DNA from: Alloboseaceae bacterium BT-24-1
GTDB taxonomy: Bacteria > Pseudomonadota > Alphaproteobacteria > Rhizobiales > Beijerinckiaceae
Assembly: GCA_025846845.1 (NCBI GenBank)
Contig: JAOYTL010000001.1
Location: 682,001 to 746,000, forward strand
DNA: 64,000 nucleotides
Reading direction: 5' to 3'
The position numbers and the translations under genes were made by a program. The notes beneath the pieces are model-generated. The model saw only the letters and a program-made list of their open reading frames with translations. It was not told where the DNA came from and did not search any database. Of this stretch, positions 34,738-43,843 are shown piece by piece; positions within the stretch are counted from its first letter, which is position 1, and every line of letters starts with the position of its first letter.

Positions 34738-35490
34738 ATGCCTGAAATCATCGAAACCACTGTACTGAGTGACAACGCCTTGCTCCGGGAGGGCATCACG
34801 AAGTTACTGGACGGCGCACGCTTCCATGTAAGCCAGAGAACGACGAATTGTGATCTCTACAGGCCGGAAGCCAGCCAACAAACTCCCGACCTTTTCATTG
34901 TCGTGATCGACGACATGTCCTGCTCGATCGTCGGCGATATCAGAAGGCAGTTCAAGAGCGCCAAGATCGTGGCGCTCGCCCTCCGCGACAGCAGCGAGCT
35001 GATGCGTCGCGCCATCCAGCTCGGCGCAGTCGGCTATCTCGTCGAATCCATTTCGGCGCAAGATCTCATCACGTCACTGGAAGTCGTCATCGCCAACGGC
35101 GCCGTCTTCCCGCCCGAACTTCTGTCACAACTCTCCGAGATCGCGGTCGAGCCGCAGCGCCTCCTCCAGGGCGTGCAAAGGCGAGCAGACGGCTCACCAT
35201 TCCAGGGCCTTTCGGCTCGCGAGGTGAGCATCCTCGAGGGGCTGATGCTGGGCGAATCCAATAAGGTGATCGCGCGCAAGCTCGAGATCGCCGAAGCCAC
35301 GGTGAAGGTCCACGTCAAAGCGATCCTGCGGAAGGTCCGCGTCAGGAATCGTACCCAGGCAGCCATGTGGGCGATGCAGAACGCGGTGACCCGGATTCCC
35401 GTGGCCGAAGAGTCCGGCGCGAACGACGACGAGCACCTGCCGATGATCGCTGCGAGACAGGAAATGGCGAACTCGCCGCGATTCTCGTGA
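34738..35490 (+). CDS. NarL-type regulator with a non-canonical receiver
   Basis: This 250-residue protein starts at an ATG preceded by AAAAGGGGAG. The C-terminal helix-turn-helix is clear (LSAREVSILEGLMLGESNKV, IARKLEIAEATVKVHVKAIL). The N-terminal receiver-like domain has one Asp in the acidic pocket (D12, followed by Asn), D58/D59 at the phospho-acceptor strand (VVIDDMS), and Glu replacing the switch Lys (GYLVESIS). Phosphorylation is possible but not assured. It precedes the GT2 gene by about 30 bases, which may link it to polysaccharide synthesis. Confidence 0.85.
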   Translation: MPEIIETTVLSDNALLREGITKLLDGARFHVSQRTTNCDLYRPEASQQTPDLFIVVIDDMSCSIVGDIRRQFKSAKIVALALRDSSELMRRAIQLGAVGYLVESISAQDLITSLEVVIANGAVFPPELLSQLSEIAVEPQRLLQGVQRRADGSPFQGLSAREVSILEGLMLGESNKVIARKLEIAEATVKVHVKAILRKVRVRNRTQAAMWAMQNAVTRIPVAEESGANDDEHLPMIAARQEMANSPRFS

Positions 35491-35521
35491 ACAAACCGGC
35501 CTCAGCGGCGGAGTTGCGTCC

Positions 35522-36334
35522 ATGATCGTGACTGTCGTGACTCCGACGCTGAACGCCGTCGACTATCTGAAGGAATGCATCGAGTCCGCTCGCCGCAACG
35601 CGACGCGCGACATCGAGATCGAGCACGTGATCGTCGACGGCGGCAGCACCGACGGAACGGTCGAGCTCGCCCGCAGCTACGGGCTACGTGTGATGCAGGG
35701 CAAGGACAGCGGCATCTTCGACGCCATCAACAAGGGGTCCTTCGACTCGTCAGGCGAGTTGCTGGGCTTCCTTGGCGCCGATGACGTCATGCTGCCGGGG
35801 GCCGCTGCTGCGGTGGTGGATACCTATCGCAGGAGCCGGCGGCGCTGGGTCGTGGGCGCCATCCGATGGATCGATTCAGGCGGGCACAACCTCGGCGGGC
35901 TCGCGGCGCCTCCCAACTGGATGACGCCGGGAATGCTTGTCTGCCTGGGCTGGAACCCGATCATGCACATGGCGACCTATTTCTCCCGGACCTTCTTCGA
36001 GGAGCTGGGAGGGTTCGACATCTCCTACAGGGATGCCGGCGACTACGACATGTTTTGCCGGGCCCTGAAGACGGAGCCCTATGGGCGGGTCGACCGGCCG
36101 ATTGCCTGCTTCCGGAGAACGGGCGTCAACAACAGCGCTATTCACGGAAGCCGCACCACTGCCGAATGCGCCAGGATATTCGCGCAGCACGGGCCGTCGT
36201 CGCGGGCAGAACGCCTGCTCTGGCGTTTGGCCTTGAAGATCTATTTCAACCTCGGCAACCCCAATTGGTTAATGTCGAAGATGGCGGATTCAACGCGCAC
36301 GACGCTGAAGCTCCAGCCGAAGGCGCATTTCTGA
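35522..36334 (+). CDS. Glycosyltransferase family 2
   Basis: This 270-residue GT-A fold enzyme starts TVVTPTLNAVDYLKECIES and has the nucleotide-sugar motif VDGGSTDGTVELA and a metal-binding LGADDVMLPG. The acceptor-side region is GGFDISYRDAGDYDMFCRAL. It has no membrane domain. The similarity pattern matches the colanic-acid WcaE-like and similar GT2 enzymes of exopolysaccharide clusters. It is separated from the main polysaccharide locus by the regulatory island but probably adds a sugar to the same or another surface glycan. Confidence 0.9.
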   Translation: MIVTVVTPTLNAVDYLKECIESARRNATRDIEIEHVIVDGGSTDGTVELARSYGLRVMQGKDSGIFDAINKGSFDSSGELLGFLGADDVMLPGAAAAVVDTYRRSRRRWVVGAIRWIDSGGHNLGGLAAPPNWMTPGMLVCLGWNPIMHMATYFSRTFFEELGGFDISYRDAGDYDMFCRALKTEPYGRVDRPIACFRRTGVNNSAIHGSRTTAECARIFAQHGPSSRAERLLWRLALKIYFNLGNPNWLMSKMADSTRTTLKLQPKAHF

Positions 36335-36541
36335 TATCCATTTATCAGGTCGAGATTGCTTCGATCGCGAGCTTCGTGGAGTTCGGCAGAGTTGAAAAAT
36401 TTGCGCGGCGAGACGCCGGGCATCCTCCTCGGCAATTGTCTCCAGCGGGTAGCCAGCACTTGACGGAGACGCCAACGCACACTCGTCCGGTTTAGCGACG
36501 GACATGCGGTCGGCCTTAGCGCCTTATCACGCATGATCCCA

Positions 36542-38752
36542 TCACATTGCCAGCCGCAGCAGCAGGCCAGGCAGCTTTTCGGGCAAGGTCTCGATCGACT
36601 TCAACTGAACGCAATTCCGGCGCCTGAAAATGCGGGGTGCGTAGGATTCGGCGTCCGAATCGAGGACGATGGAGAACACGTCGATCCCGTCGTTGCGCAG
36701 GCCGTGGACGGCCGTGCGCGCATCCTCGACCAGATAGCGGCGGTCGTCGACATCGATGTCGTGCGGCTCGCCATCGGTGATGATCAGGAGAAGCCGGCGA
36801 TAGCTCAGCTGCCGTTTCAGGTCCTTGCCGGCATGCCTGATCACCGCTCCCAGCCGCGTGGAATTGTGGCTTTGCAAGCCCGCCAGCCGGCCCTCGGCCG
36901 CCGTATCATAGTGGCCCGCGAAATCCTTGATGCGCTGATAGCCGATATTGTCGCGTGTGTTCGAGGAGAATGCCGCAAGCGCGAAAGGATCGCCGAGTTC
37001 GGTCATCGCCTTCGCCAGCATGGCCACGGAAAGGCGTTCGGTCTCCAGCACCGTCTCGCTGCGACCGCTGACGCGTTCTCCGGTGGAGGCCGAGGCATCG
37101 ATGAGCACGAGCACGGCGAGATCGCGGTGGCGGCGCTCATAGCGCCCATAGAGACGATCCTCCGGCATTTGGCCGGAGCGCCGCGCGATCACCGCCTCGA
37201 TCGCCGCATCCATGTCGAGGAATTCGCCTTCCGCCTGCCGACGAACCCGCTGCTGACGGCTGACCTTCGACGACCTGATGATGGCGGTCAGGCGGTTGGC
37301 GAGATCCGCGCGCTGTTCGATGGCGCGATGCAGCGCGGCAGGCGATGCCATGGGAACGGCCGGCTCATGGACCGTGCACCAGTCCGGTCGTTCGCGCCCG
37401 GTCACATAGTCGAATTCCGGATACCGCGCGATGGCCACATCCTCGCCCGCCTCGACCATGGCTGCGCGGCCGCTCGAAACGTCAGGGATGGGGTCGGGCT
37501 CGGTGCGGCCGTCGTCGCCATCGCGTTGCTCGAGGCGGGCTCCCTCGGCAGGCGCCTGCATCTCGTAGGGAACCTCGGGATTATCGTCTCCGAAATCCCA
37601 AAGTCCCATGCCGTCGTCGCGATAGGCCGGCTGCACGACATAGCTCCTGGCGTCGAACTGCAGCCGCATCTGGCCGATGTCATTGCCCAGCAGCCCGCCG
37701 ATATGGCGGCTGAGCTGCTGGGAGCCGATGTCGGCTGCGGCAGCCTCCTCGAACAGCGCCCGACCTTTGCTCACCCAGCCATGCGGGTCCTCGTAGGACG
37801 GATCGAGCAGAGCCCGCGCCAGCCGCGCCATCAGCGTTATCGCAACCGGTACTCCCTCTGGACGCGCCACATGAAAGCCCCGCCAGAGGGCGAACAGCCC
37901 CGGCATCTCACGCATGGCCAGCCGCTCGACCCGCGCATCCTCGATCAGCGAAACCAGTGCGAGCTGCAGCGGCTTCAGACCCTTGGCCGGAAGCTTTTTG
38001 CGGGTGAAGCAGTGATGCGCGCCGATATGGGCGAGCGTCGCGCGATGAAGCTGTTTCTGATCGCTGGCCGGAACACCGGCATAGGATGGCGGCAGACGGA
38101 TGCCGCCCCCACCGAAGCCGGCGCGGCGGCGCATCGCTTCGGGGGCATCGCCCGGTGTTTCCGCGATCGGCGGCGAGATGCCCCAAAGTGCGCGGAGATA
38201 GGGCTTCAGCCCGGGCAGCAATTCCGGCAACGAAGCGGATGGGTGCTGCCGTTCGAGCAGTTGGCGCGCTTCCGGGCTCTGCAGCGCAAAAAAGGCCAGC
38301 CGGCGAGCGTCATCGCGGCCGAGATCGAGCCCCATGCGCGCAAAGACCGCAAGACCGGCGAAACCGAGTATGTCGAGAACCTGCGAGCCGTTTTGCAGGA
38401 AGGCACTCAGGACCTTCGGCGCACGCCTGGCGATGTCGTCGATCAGCTCGAGCCACGATCCGAGCTCGGATGGATGACGAGCCGCCTCAGCGGCATGCAG
38501 GGCCGCATCGATCAGCAGGCAGGCTGCCCGGCGGCCGGCGCGAATTGCTGCGAGCGAGACGGATTCGCCGAGCCGGATCGCCTCGGCCGGCCCCGATCTT
38601 GTCGCAACGATCGGCCCGGCGCTGCGATAGGCGCTGGCCACGAGGTCACCATAGCCGGCCTGGTCGATGCGCGCATGGGCTACGCTCCAGCGCCCCTGCC
38701 ATTCGGCCGGAAACGCCCGAACCGTCTCCTTTCGGCTCTCGCTCGTCGTCAT
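36542..38752 (-). CDS. VWA-domain protein, NorD/CbbO family
   Basis: This protein of about 736 residues has a C-terminal von Willebrand A domain with an intact MIDAS (LIDASASTGERV and IITDGEPHD) and a long alpha-helical N-terminal part typical of NorD/CbbO proteins. These pair with a NorQ/CbbQ AAA+ ATPase and remodel or insert cofactors into a client enzyme. The ATPase gene lies directly upstream: its stop (38757) comes 4 bases before this start, and an ATG at 38779 would overlap it. Being at the end of the amidase operon, the pair probably acts on the amidase or on another enzyme of the pathway, similar in position to amiB in the Pseudomonas ami operon. Confidence 0.87.
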   Translation of the reverse strand: MTTSESRKETVRAFPAEWQGRWSVAHARIDQAGYGDLVASAYRSAGPIVATRSGPAEAIRLGESVSLAAIRAGRRAACLLIDAALHAAEAARHPSELGSWLELIDDIARRAPKVLSAFLQNGSQVLDILGFAGLAVFARMGLDLGRDDARRLAFFALQSPEARQLLERQHPSASLPELLPGLKPYLRALWGISPPIAETPGDAPEAMRRRAGFGGGGIRLPPSYAGVPASDQKQLHRATLAHIGAHHCFTRKKLPAKGLKPLQLALVSLIEDARVERLAMREMPGLFALWRGFHVARPEGVPVAITLMARLARALLDPSYEDPHGWVSKGRALFEEAAAADIGSQQLSRHIGGLLGNDIGQMRLQFDARSYVVQPAYRDDGMGLWDFGDDNPEVPYEMQAPAEGARLEQRDGDDGRTEPDPIPDVSSGRAAMVEAGEDVAIARYPEFDYVTGRERPDWCTVHEPAVPMASPAALHRAIEQRADLANRLTAIIRSSKVSRQQRVRRQAEGEFLDMDAAIEAVIARRSGQMPEDRLYGRYERRHRDLAVLVLIDASASTGERVSGRSETVLETERLSVAMLAKAMTELGDPFALAAFSSNTRDNIGYQRIKDFAGHYDTAAEGRLAGLQSHNSTRLGAVIRHAGKDLKRQLSYRRLLLIITDGEPHDIDVDDRRYLVEDARTAVHGLRNDGIDVFSIVLDSDAESYAPRIFRRRNCVQLKSIETLPEKLPGLLLRLAM

Positions 38753-38756
38753 GGCA

Positions 38757-39557
38757 TCAGACGCAGGCAGCGATGGCACCCGTCAATGCATCGCGCAGAT
38801 CGTCATCGTCGGTGATCGGAATCACGAGCGCGACCTGGCAGGCCTCCATGATCGGGACGCCGGCGGCGACGAGCAGGGCGGCGTTGACGAGCATCCTTGT
38901 CGAGGCGCCTTCGTCCAGCCCGCGGCCCTTGAGGTTGCGTGAGCGCGCGCCGATGCGCACCAGCGTCTCGGCGGTGCGCTTGTCGGCGCCGGCCTCTCGC
39001 ATCACGATCTCTGCCTCGCCGGCCGCTTCGGGATAGTCGAAGGGGATGGCTGCGAAACGCTGCTTGGTCGATTCCTTGAGGTCCTTGAGAACGCTCTGGT
39101 AGCCCGGGTTGTAGGAAATCACGACCTGGAAGTCGGGATGGGCCTTCACCACCTCGTTCTTCTTCTCCAGCGGCAGGATGCGCCGGTCGTCCGTGAGCGA
39201 GTGGATGACCACGGTGGTGTCCTGCCGGGCCTCGACGATCTCGTCGAGATAGCAGATCGCGCCCTGGCGCACCGCCAGCGTCAGCGGCCCGTCGTGCCAG
39301 ACCGTGCCTTCCGCATCGAGCAGATACCGCCCGACGAGGTCCGAGGCGGTCATGTCCTCATGGCACGACACGGTGATCAGCGGCCGGCCCAAGCGCCAGG
39401 CCATGTGCTCGACGAAGCGGGTCTTGCCGCAGCCGGTCGGCCCTTTAAGCATCACCGGCATTCGGCTGCGATAGGCAGCCTCGAACAGTCCGACTTCGCC
39501 TCCGACCGAGCGATAGAAAGGTTCCTTGGCGATGCGGTAGGCGTCCAGATTCGTCAC
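38757..39557 (-). CDS. MoxR-type AAA+ ATPase, NorQ/CbbQ family
   Basis: This protein of about 266 residues has Walker A GPTGCGKTRFVEH, Walker B ICYLDEIVEAR, a sensor-1 Asn in VVISYNPGYQ and the CbbQ C-terminal region. I chose a GTG at 39557 (VTNLDAYRI); an ATG at 39596 would add 13 residues with no conservation. NorQ/CbbQ proteins form hexamers that work with a VWA partner, here encoded immediately downstream. The location suggests an activation role in amide use, like the AAA+ protein AmiB of Pseudomonas. Confidence 0.9.
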   Translation of the reverse strand: MTNLDAYRIAKEPFYRSVGGEVGLFEAAYRSRMPVMLKGPTGCGKTRFVEHMAWRLGRPLITVSCHEDMTASDLVGRYLLDAEGTVWHDGPLTLAVRQGAICYLDEIVEARQDTTVVIHSLTDDRRILPLEKKNEVVKAHPDFQVVISYNPGYQSVLKDLKESTKQRFAAIPFDYPEAAGEAEIVMREAGADKRTAETLVRIGARSRNLKGRGLDEGASTRMLVNAALLVAAGVPIMEACQVALVIPITDDDDLRDALTGAIAACV

Positions 39558-39616
39558 GTCGTCAGGCCCTTGATGGTCGCGCGGCAGCTGTCTCACACAC
39601 CGCCGCGCGCGCTGCG

Positions 39617-40636
39617 TCAGGATGCGAGGAGTTCCTTGAGCTTGTCGTCGAGGAACTTGATGTCGACCGGGTTGGTGCCTGGTCCGCCCGCGAAATGCCC
39701 CCAGATCGACGGAATCGGGACGAAGCTCGCATTCGGCATGCTGGCGACCTCGTTGCGGCTATCTTCCGGCGGGAAATACAGATCCGTCTGGCCTGGCATG
39801 ACGTAGGTCTTTGCCCTGATCGCGCCGAGCGCGGCCTTGTAGTCGCCGTTGTAGAACTCGTTGGCCGAGATATCGCCGTTCTGCCAGGTCCACAGCATGG
39901 CCAGCAGATTGTTGGGGTCCCGGTCGAGGAAAAAGCCTTCCCAGAAAGCAACCAGGAAGTCCTCGAGCGAACTGTATCCCAGCGCCTTGATGTCCAGCTC
40001 CTCGCGATAGAAGGCCTGCGAGAAGCCCCAGCCGGCATAGACCCGCGCCGCGGCGCGCAAGCCCTTGTGCGGCTTGTCGACATACCAGCCGTCGCGGAAG
40101 GCATCATCTGCGGTCAACGCCGCCTTCACCCCTTCGAGGAAGACGAAGTTGTGGCGGGAGCATTTCGCCGAGCCGCAGAACGGCGCGAGCAGATCCATCA
40201 TGTCGGGATAGAGCGCGCCCCAATGGAAGGTCTGCAGCGCGCCCATTGACCAGCCGGTGACAAGCCGCAGATGCTCGATCCGGAAGTGCTCGGTCACAAG
40301 CCGGTGCTGCGCGCGGACGTTGTCATAGGCCGTCACCCTCGGGAAACGGGCGGCGTTATAGGGCTCGGGCGTGTTGCTCGGCGACGAGGACAGTCCGTTG
40401 CCGAACATGTTGGGGATGATGATGAAGTATTTGTCGGGATCGAGCGCCATGCCGCGCCCGACCAGCCATTCATTGTCGTAGTGCTGACCGGAATACCAGG
40501 TCGGATAGACGATGGCATTGTCCTTGGCCGCGTTCAGCGTGCCGAAGGTCTTGTAGGCCAGCCTGGCGTTACGCAGCGTCGCACCGCGCTGAAGGGCAAG
40601 ATCGCCCAGTTCGAAGATCTCGTAGTCGGTGGTCAT
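39617..40636 (-). CDS. Alpha/beta hydrolase, homoserine O-acetyltransferase (MetX)-like
   Basis: This 339-residue protein has the MetX-like alpha/beta fold: YKTFGTLNAAKDN, the nucleophile elbow TGWSMGALQ, the Asp in GQTDLYFPPEDS and the His in IWGHFAGG. It lacks obvious features that would fix homoserine as substrate. Its place between an amide-related permease and the NorQ/NorD pair suggests a hydrolase or acyltransferase for amide- or nitrile-derived compounds instead of methionine synthesis. The exact reaction is unknown. Confidence 0.82.
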   Translation of the reverse strand: MTTDYEIFELGDLALQRGATLRNARLAYKTFGTLNAAKDNAIVYPTWYSGQHYDNEWLVGRGMALDPDKYFIIIPNMFGNGLSSSPSNTPEPYNAARFPRVTAYDNVRAQHRLVTEHFRIEHLRLVTGWSMGALQTFHWGALYPDMMDLLAPFCGSAKCSRHNFVFLEGVKAALTADDAFRDGWYVDKPHKGLRAAARVYAGWGFSQAFYREELDIKALGYSSLEDFLVAFWEGFFLDRDPNNLLAMLWTWQNGDISANEFYNGDYKAALGAIRAKTYVMPGQTDLYFPPEDSRNEVASMPNASFVPIPSIWGHFAGGPGTNPVDIKFLDDKLKELLAS

Positions 40637-40679
40637 CGCGATAGTCTCTCAAATGGGGATGTCGATGGAGCGGGCCGGG

Positions 40680-42010
40680 TCAGGCCGGAGCACGGTCCGC
40701 CGCCCGTCCGGCCGCCGAATAGGTCAGGACCAGATGGGCGATGGCGGCGACGACACCGGCGCTGATCGCAGTCGAGAGCTGAGGCGCATAGAACTCGACG
40801 ATGAAGCCCACCGCGGCGCCGATCGCCCAGGAGACGAACGGCAGCGTGCGCCATTCCCTCTGCGCAACCGAGTGGTGCTTCAACACATAGGCCTCGATCA
40901 GCAGGATCATGCCGATCGGCGGCACGATGATCCCGAGCAGCGACAGCCACTGGATGAAGAAGGCCCAGACATTGCCGGCGGCGATGGCGATGCCGACAAG
41001 GCCGAGGATGACGGCCATGAGGCGCATCTTCGAGCGCAGGATGCGCGACCAGCCGGTCGCCGCATTGTAGAGGCAGTGCGAGCAGACCGAGCCGAGATTG
41101 ATGTAGAGGAACAGGAAGGCGAGGACACCGAGCCAGCCGATCTGCAGCTTGTTCATGTAGCCGAACATGTTGTCGGCGCCGAACGGATTGGCGTTGGGCA
41201 CGGCGAGCGCGGCCGTCATGATGCCGCCGACGAGCATCGCGACGAGGTTCGAGACCGGGAAGGCGGAGAAGGTCGCGATCAGCGAATGGCTGCCGGTCTT
41301 CGACCATCTGTTGAAGTCGGCGGTCACGGTGCCAGCGTCGATGAAGAGCGCGATCACGACGGTCAGGCCGACGCCCATCGACATCGTCGCCACGCCGTTG
41401 TTGCCGGCATAGTTCCAGATCGCCTCGAAGCTGGTCGTGCCGGCCGCGTGCACGACGACGAAGAGACCGAGCACGAAGAACAGCGGGACGGAGACCATGC
41501 CTATCAGATGCAGGCCGCGCACGCCCACGAAGGTGATCCCGATATAGAGCAGCCCCGCGACGATGGTCATCGCGACATAGTTCAGCCCGTAAGTGCTGGC
41601 GACGAGTGCGCCGGTAATGCCGGTCTGGACCGCGAACCAGCCGAGCAGCAGAGTCGAAAGCAGGCCGGAGGCGAGCGCATAGCCCTTCGTGCCGAAGACG
41701 CGCGAGGCGATCAGCGCGAAGTTCATGCCGCTCCTCGTTGCCGACAGGCCGAGCGCGCCGACATAGGCGAGCATGATCAGGTTGCCGATGATCATGGCGA
41801 CGAGCGCACGAGAGAAGCCCATGCCCAGAACCAGCAGCGAACCGGTCATGGCGCGGTGATGATCATCGGGAACCCGGCCCAGACCATCACCATCGAGAAC
41901 AGGCTGCGCCGGGCCGCCATCGGCACCGGCTCGTGCTCGTATTCCTCACCAAGCACGTGATCAGTATCGGCCGGCGCAGCCGCGCCCGGCCCAGCGGAAT
42001 ATGTAGACAC
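40680..42010 (-). pseudogene. NCS1-family cytosine/purine-type permease, split by a frameshift
   Basis: A GTG at 42010, with AAGGGGGG upstream, opens a frame of 54 residues (VSTYSAGPG to WAGFPMIITAP) that stops at TGA 41848-41846. The remaining 389 residues (MTGSLLVLGMGFSRALV onward, about 11 membrane segments) continue in another frame from the ATG at 41849. Together the two pieces read as one NCS1 permease: the first holds EPVPMAARRS and the first half of transmembrane segment 1, and the second starts in the middle of that segment. One missing base (or two extra) would explain it. The junction happens to form ATGA, so coupled translation of two pieces is conceivable. A sequencing error is also possible. 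Confidence 0.75.
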
Positions 42011-42086
42011 CGCGTTCCCCCCTTTTTGTTGTCGGATGCTCGGTCGCGCCGCCCGGCGCTGGCGCGCCGGGCAGGTCTCGTTCGGC

Positions 42087-43121
42087 TCAGCGATGGGCCG
42101 ATTTGTTCGGGATGCCGTCGATCGGGCACTCGTCGGTACCGACGGTCGTACGTGTCATCGCCTCGACCATCTCGCGCGTGCCTTCGGGATCGTTGATCCA
42201 TTTGGCGTAGAAGTTGTAGGGGCAGGCCGCCGTGCCCTTGTCGCCGTCGCCGGAGTTGATCATGCCGGTGTAGCCACGGTGCAGCAGCTTGAAGAGATGG
42301 TTCTGCGACTGGCCGTTCTTGCGGGCATCGCGGATCGCCGACACCGAGAGCTGGGCGTATTGGATGCCGTTCTCCTCGGTGCCGCACTCGCCGAGCGTGC
42401 GGCCGTCGAAGCCGACGATCGCCGAATGGCCGAAATAGGAATAGACACCGTCGAAGCCCGAGGCGTTCGCAACCGCGACATAGACGTTGTTCGCCCAGGC
42501 CATCGATTTCGAGATCTGCACCTGCTGCTCCTTGGCCGGGTACATGTAGCCCTGGCAGCGGATGATCAGCTCGGCGCCGCGCATGGCGCAGTCGCGCCAG
42601 ATCTCGGGATAGTTGCCGTCGTCGCAGATGATCAGGCTGATCTTCAGGCCCTTCGGCCCTTCCGAGACATAGGTGCAGTCGCCGGGATACCAGCCCTCGA
42701 TCGGGACCCAGGGCATGATCTTGCGGTATCTCTGGACGATCTCGCCCTTGTTGTTCATCAGGATGAGCGTGTTGTAGGGCGCCTTGTTGGGATGCTCCTC
42801 ATGGCGCTCGCCGGTCAGCGAGAACACGCCCCAGACATTCGCCTTCCTGCAGGCGGCGGCGAATATCTCCGTCTCCTCGCCCGGAATCTGCGAGGCGGTC
42901 TCGTACATCTCCTTGGAATCGTACATGATTCCGTGCGTCGAATATTCCGGGAAGATCACCAGATCCATGCCCGGCAAGCCGATCTTCATGCCCTCGATCA
43001 TCGCGGCGATATTGTGCGCGTTGGCGAGCACCTCCTGCTTGGTATGCAGGCGCGGCATCTTGTAGTTCACGACGGCGACGCCGACGGTGTCCTTACTGCT
43101 CGTAATATCGCCGTGATACAT
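42087..43121 (-). CDS. amiE: Aliphatic amidase (acylamide amidohydrolase)
   Basis: This 344-residue nitrilase-superfamily enzyme hydrolyses short aliphatic amides to carboxylic acid and ammonia. It is close in sequence and length to Pseudomonas AmiE (346 residues), for example GVAVVNYKMPRLHT, VWGVFSLTGERHEEHP and RDCAMRGAELIIRCQGY. The catalytic triad is at the same numbers: Glu59 (FPEYS), Lys134 (YRKIMPW) and Cys166 (IICDDGNYPEIW). Formamidase AmiF is shorter, so AmiE is the better call. It lies downstream of the ABC transporter genes and belongs to the unit governed by amiC-amiR. Confidence 0.93.
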   Translation of the reverse strand: MYHGDITSSKDTVGVAVVNYKMPRLHTKQEVLANAHNIAAMIEGMKIGLPGMDLVIFPEYSTHGIMYDSKEMYETASQIPGEETEIFAAACRKANVWGVFSLTGERHEEHPNKAPYNTLILMNNKGEIVQRYRKIMPWVPIEGWYPGDCTYVSEGPKGLKISLIICDDGNYPEIWRDCAMRGAELIIRCQGYMYPAKEQQVQISKSMAWANNVYVAVANASGFDGVYSYFGHSAIVGFDGRTLGECGTEENGIQYAQLSVSAIRDARKNGQSQNHLFKLLHRGYTGMINSGDGDKGTAACPYNFYAKWINDPEGTREMVEAMTRTTVGTDECPIDGIPNKSAHR

Positions 43122-43147
43122 GGTCTGGCCTCCTTGGTTTGCCCGTC

Positions 43148-43843
43148 TCAGACGACGAGGTAGCGATGGATGAGATCGTCGGAGAGCGCATCGATGCGGT
43201 CGCTGACGGCGACGCTGCCCCGGTTGAGCATCGCGAAACGGTGCGATGCGCGACGCGCGAAGGTGATGTTCTGCTCGACAAGGATGATCGACAGGCCGCG
43301 CTTGCGGTTGAGATCGATCAGGATGTCCTCGATCTGCTCGACGATGTTGGGCTGGATGCCCTCCGTCGGCTCGTCGAGCAGCAGGATCTTGGGCTCGGAC
43401 AACAGCGCACGCGCGATGGCGAGCTGCTGCTGCTGGCCGCCGGACAGATTGCCGCCGCGCCGGCCCAGGAATTCCCGCAGGATCGGGAAGAGCTCAAAGA
43501 CGTAGTCCTGGATACGCCGTTCCGAGGTCTCGGCGGCATAGGTTCCGAGCAGCAGGTTCTCGCGCACGGTGAAGTCGGGCAGGATGCCCCTGCCTTGCGG
43601 CACATATCCCAGTCCGGCCCTGGCCCGGCGATGCGTTGGCAGCTCGCCGATCTCGGTGCCGTCGAGCCGGATCGAGCCCGAAGTTTTCGACATCAGGCCG
43701 AGGATCGTGCGCAGCAGCGTCGTCTTGCCGACGCCGTTGCGCCCGAGCACGCTGACGAACTCGCCCTTGCCCACGCTCAGCGAGACCGATTGCAGGGCAC
43801 GGCTGCGGCCGTAGAAGCCGTCGACATTATTGAGCTCAAGCAT
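43148..43843 (-). CDS. urtE: ABC transporter ATP-binding protein, UrtE/LivF type
   Basis: This 231-residue ATPase has Walker A GRNGVGKTT, signature LSGGQQQQLAIARALL, Walker B ILLLDEPTEGIQP and the H-loop region. The stretch GLGYVPQGRGILPDFTVREN is typical of UrtE. It starts inside the last bases of the urtD gene (8-base overlap). With UrtD it powers the UrtBC permease. Given the amidase context, short-chain amides are as likely a substrate as urea. Confidence 0.88.
   Translation of the reverse strand: MLELNNVDGFYGRSRALQSVSLSVGKGEFVSVLGRNGVGKTTLLRTILGLMSKTSGSIRLDGTEIGELPTHRRARAGLGYVPQGRGILPDFTVRENLLLGTYAAETSERRIQDYVFELFPILREFLGRRGGNLSGGQQQQLAIARALLSEPKILLLDEPTEGIQPNIVEQIEDILIDLNRKRGLSIILVEQNITFARRASHRFAMLNRGSVAVSDRIDALSDDLIHRYLVV

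Noticed and set aside
36533..38815. Very long open frame on the plus strand over the NorD-like gene (760 codons)
   Set aside because: It mirrors the NorD-like gene codon by codon in GC-rich DNA and shows no family motifs, whereas the minus strand has an intact VWA domain.
40629..41960. Plus-strand open frame over the NCS1 permease
   Set aside because: Composition rich in D, E, H and R is typical of the antisense of membrane-protein genes; the minus strand has clear membrane segments.
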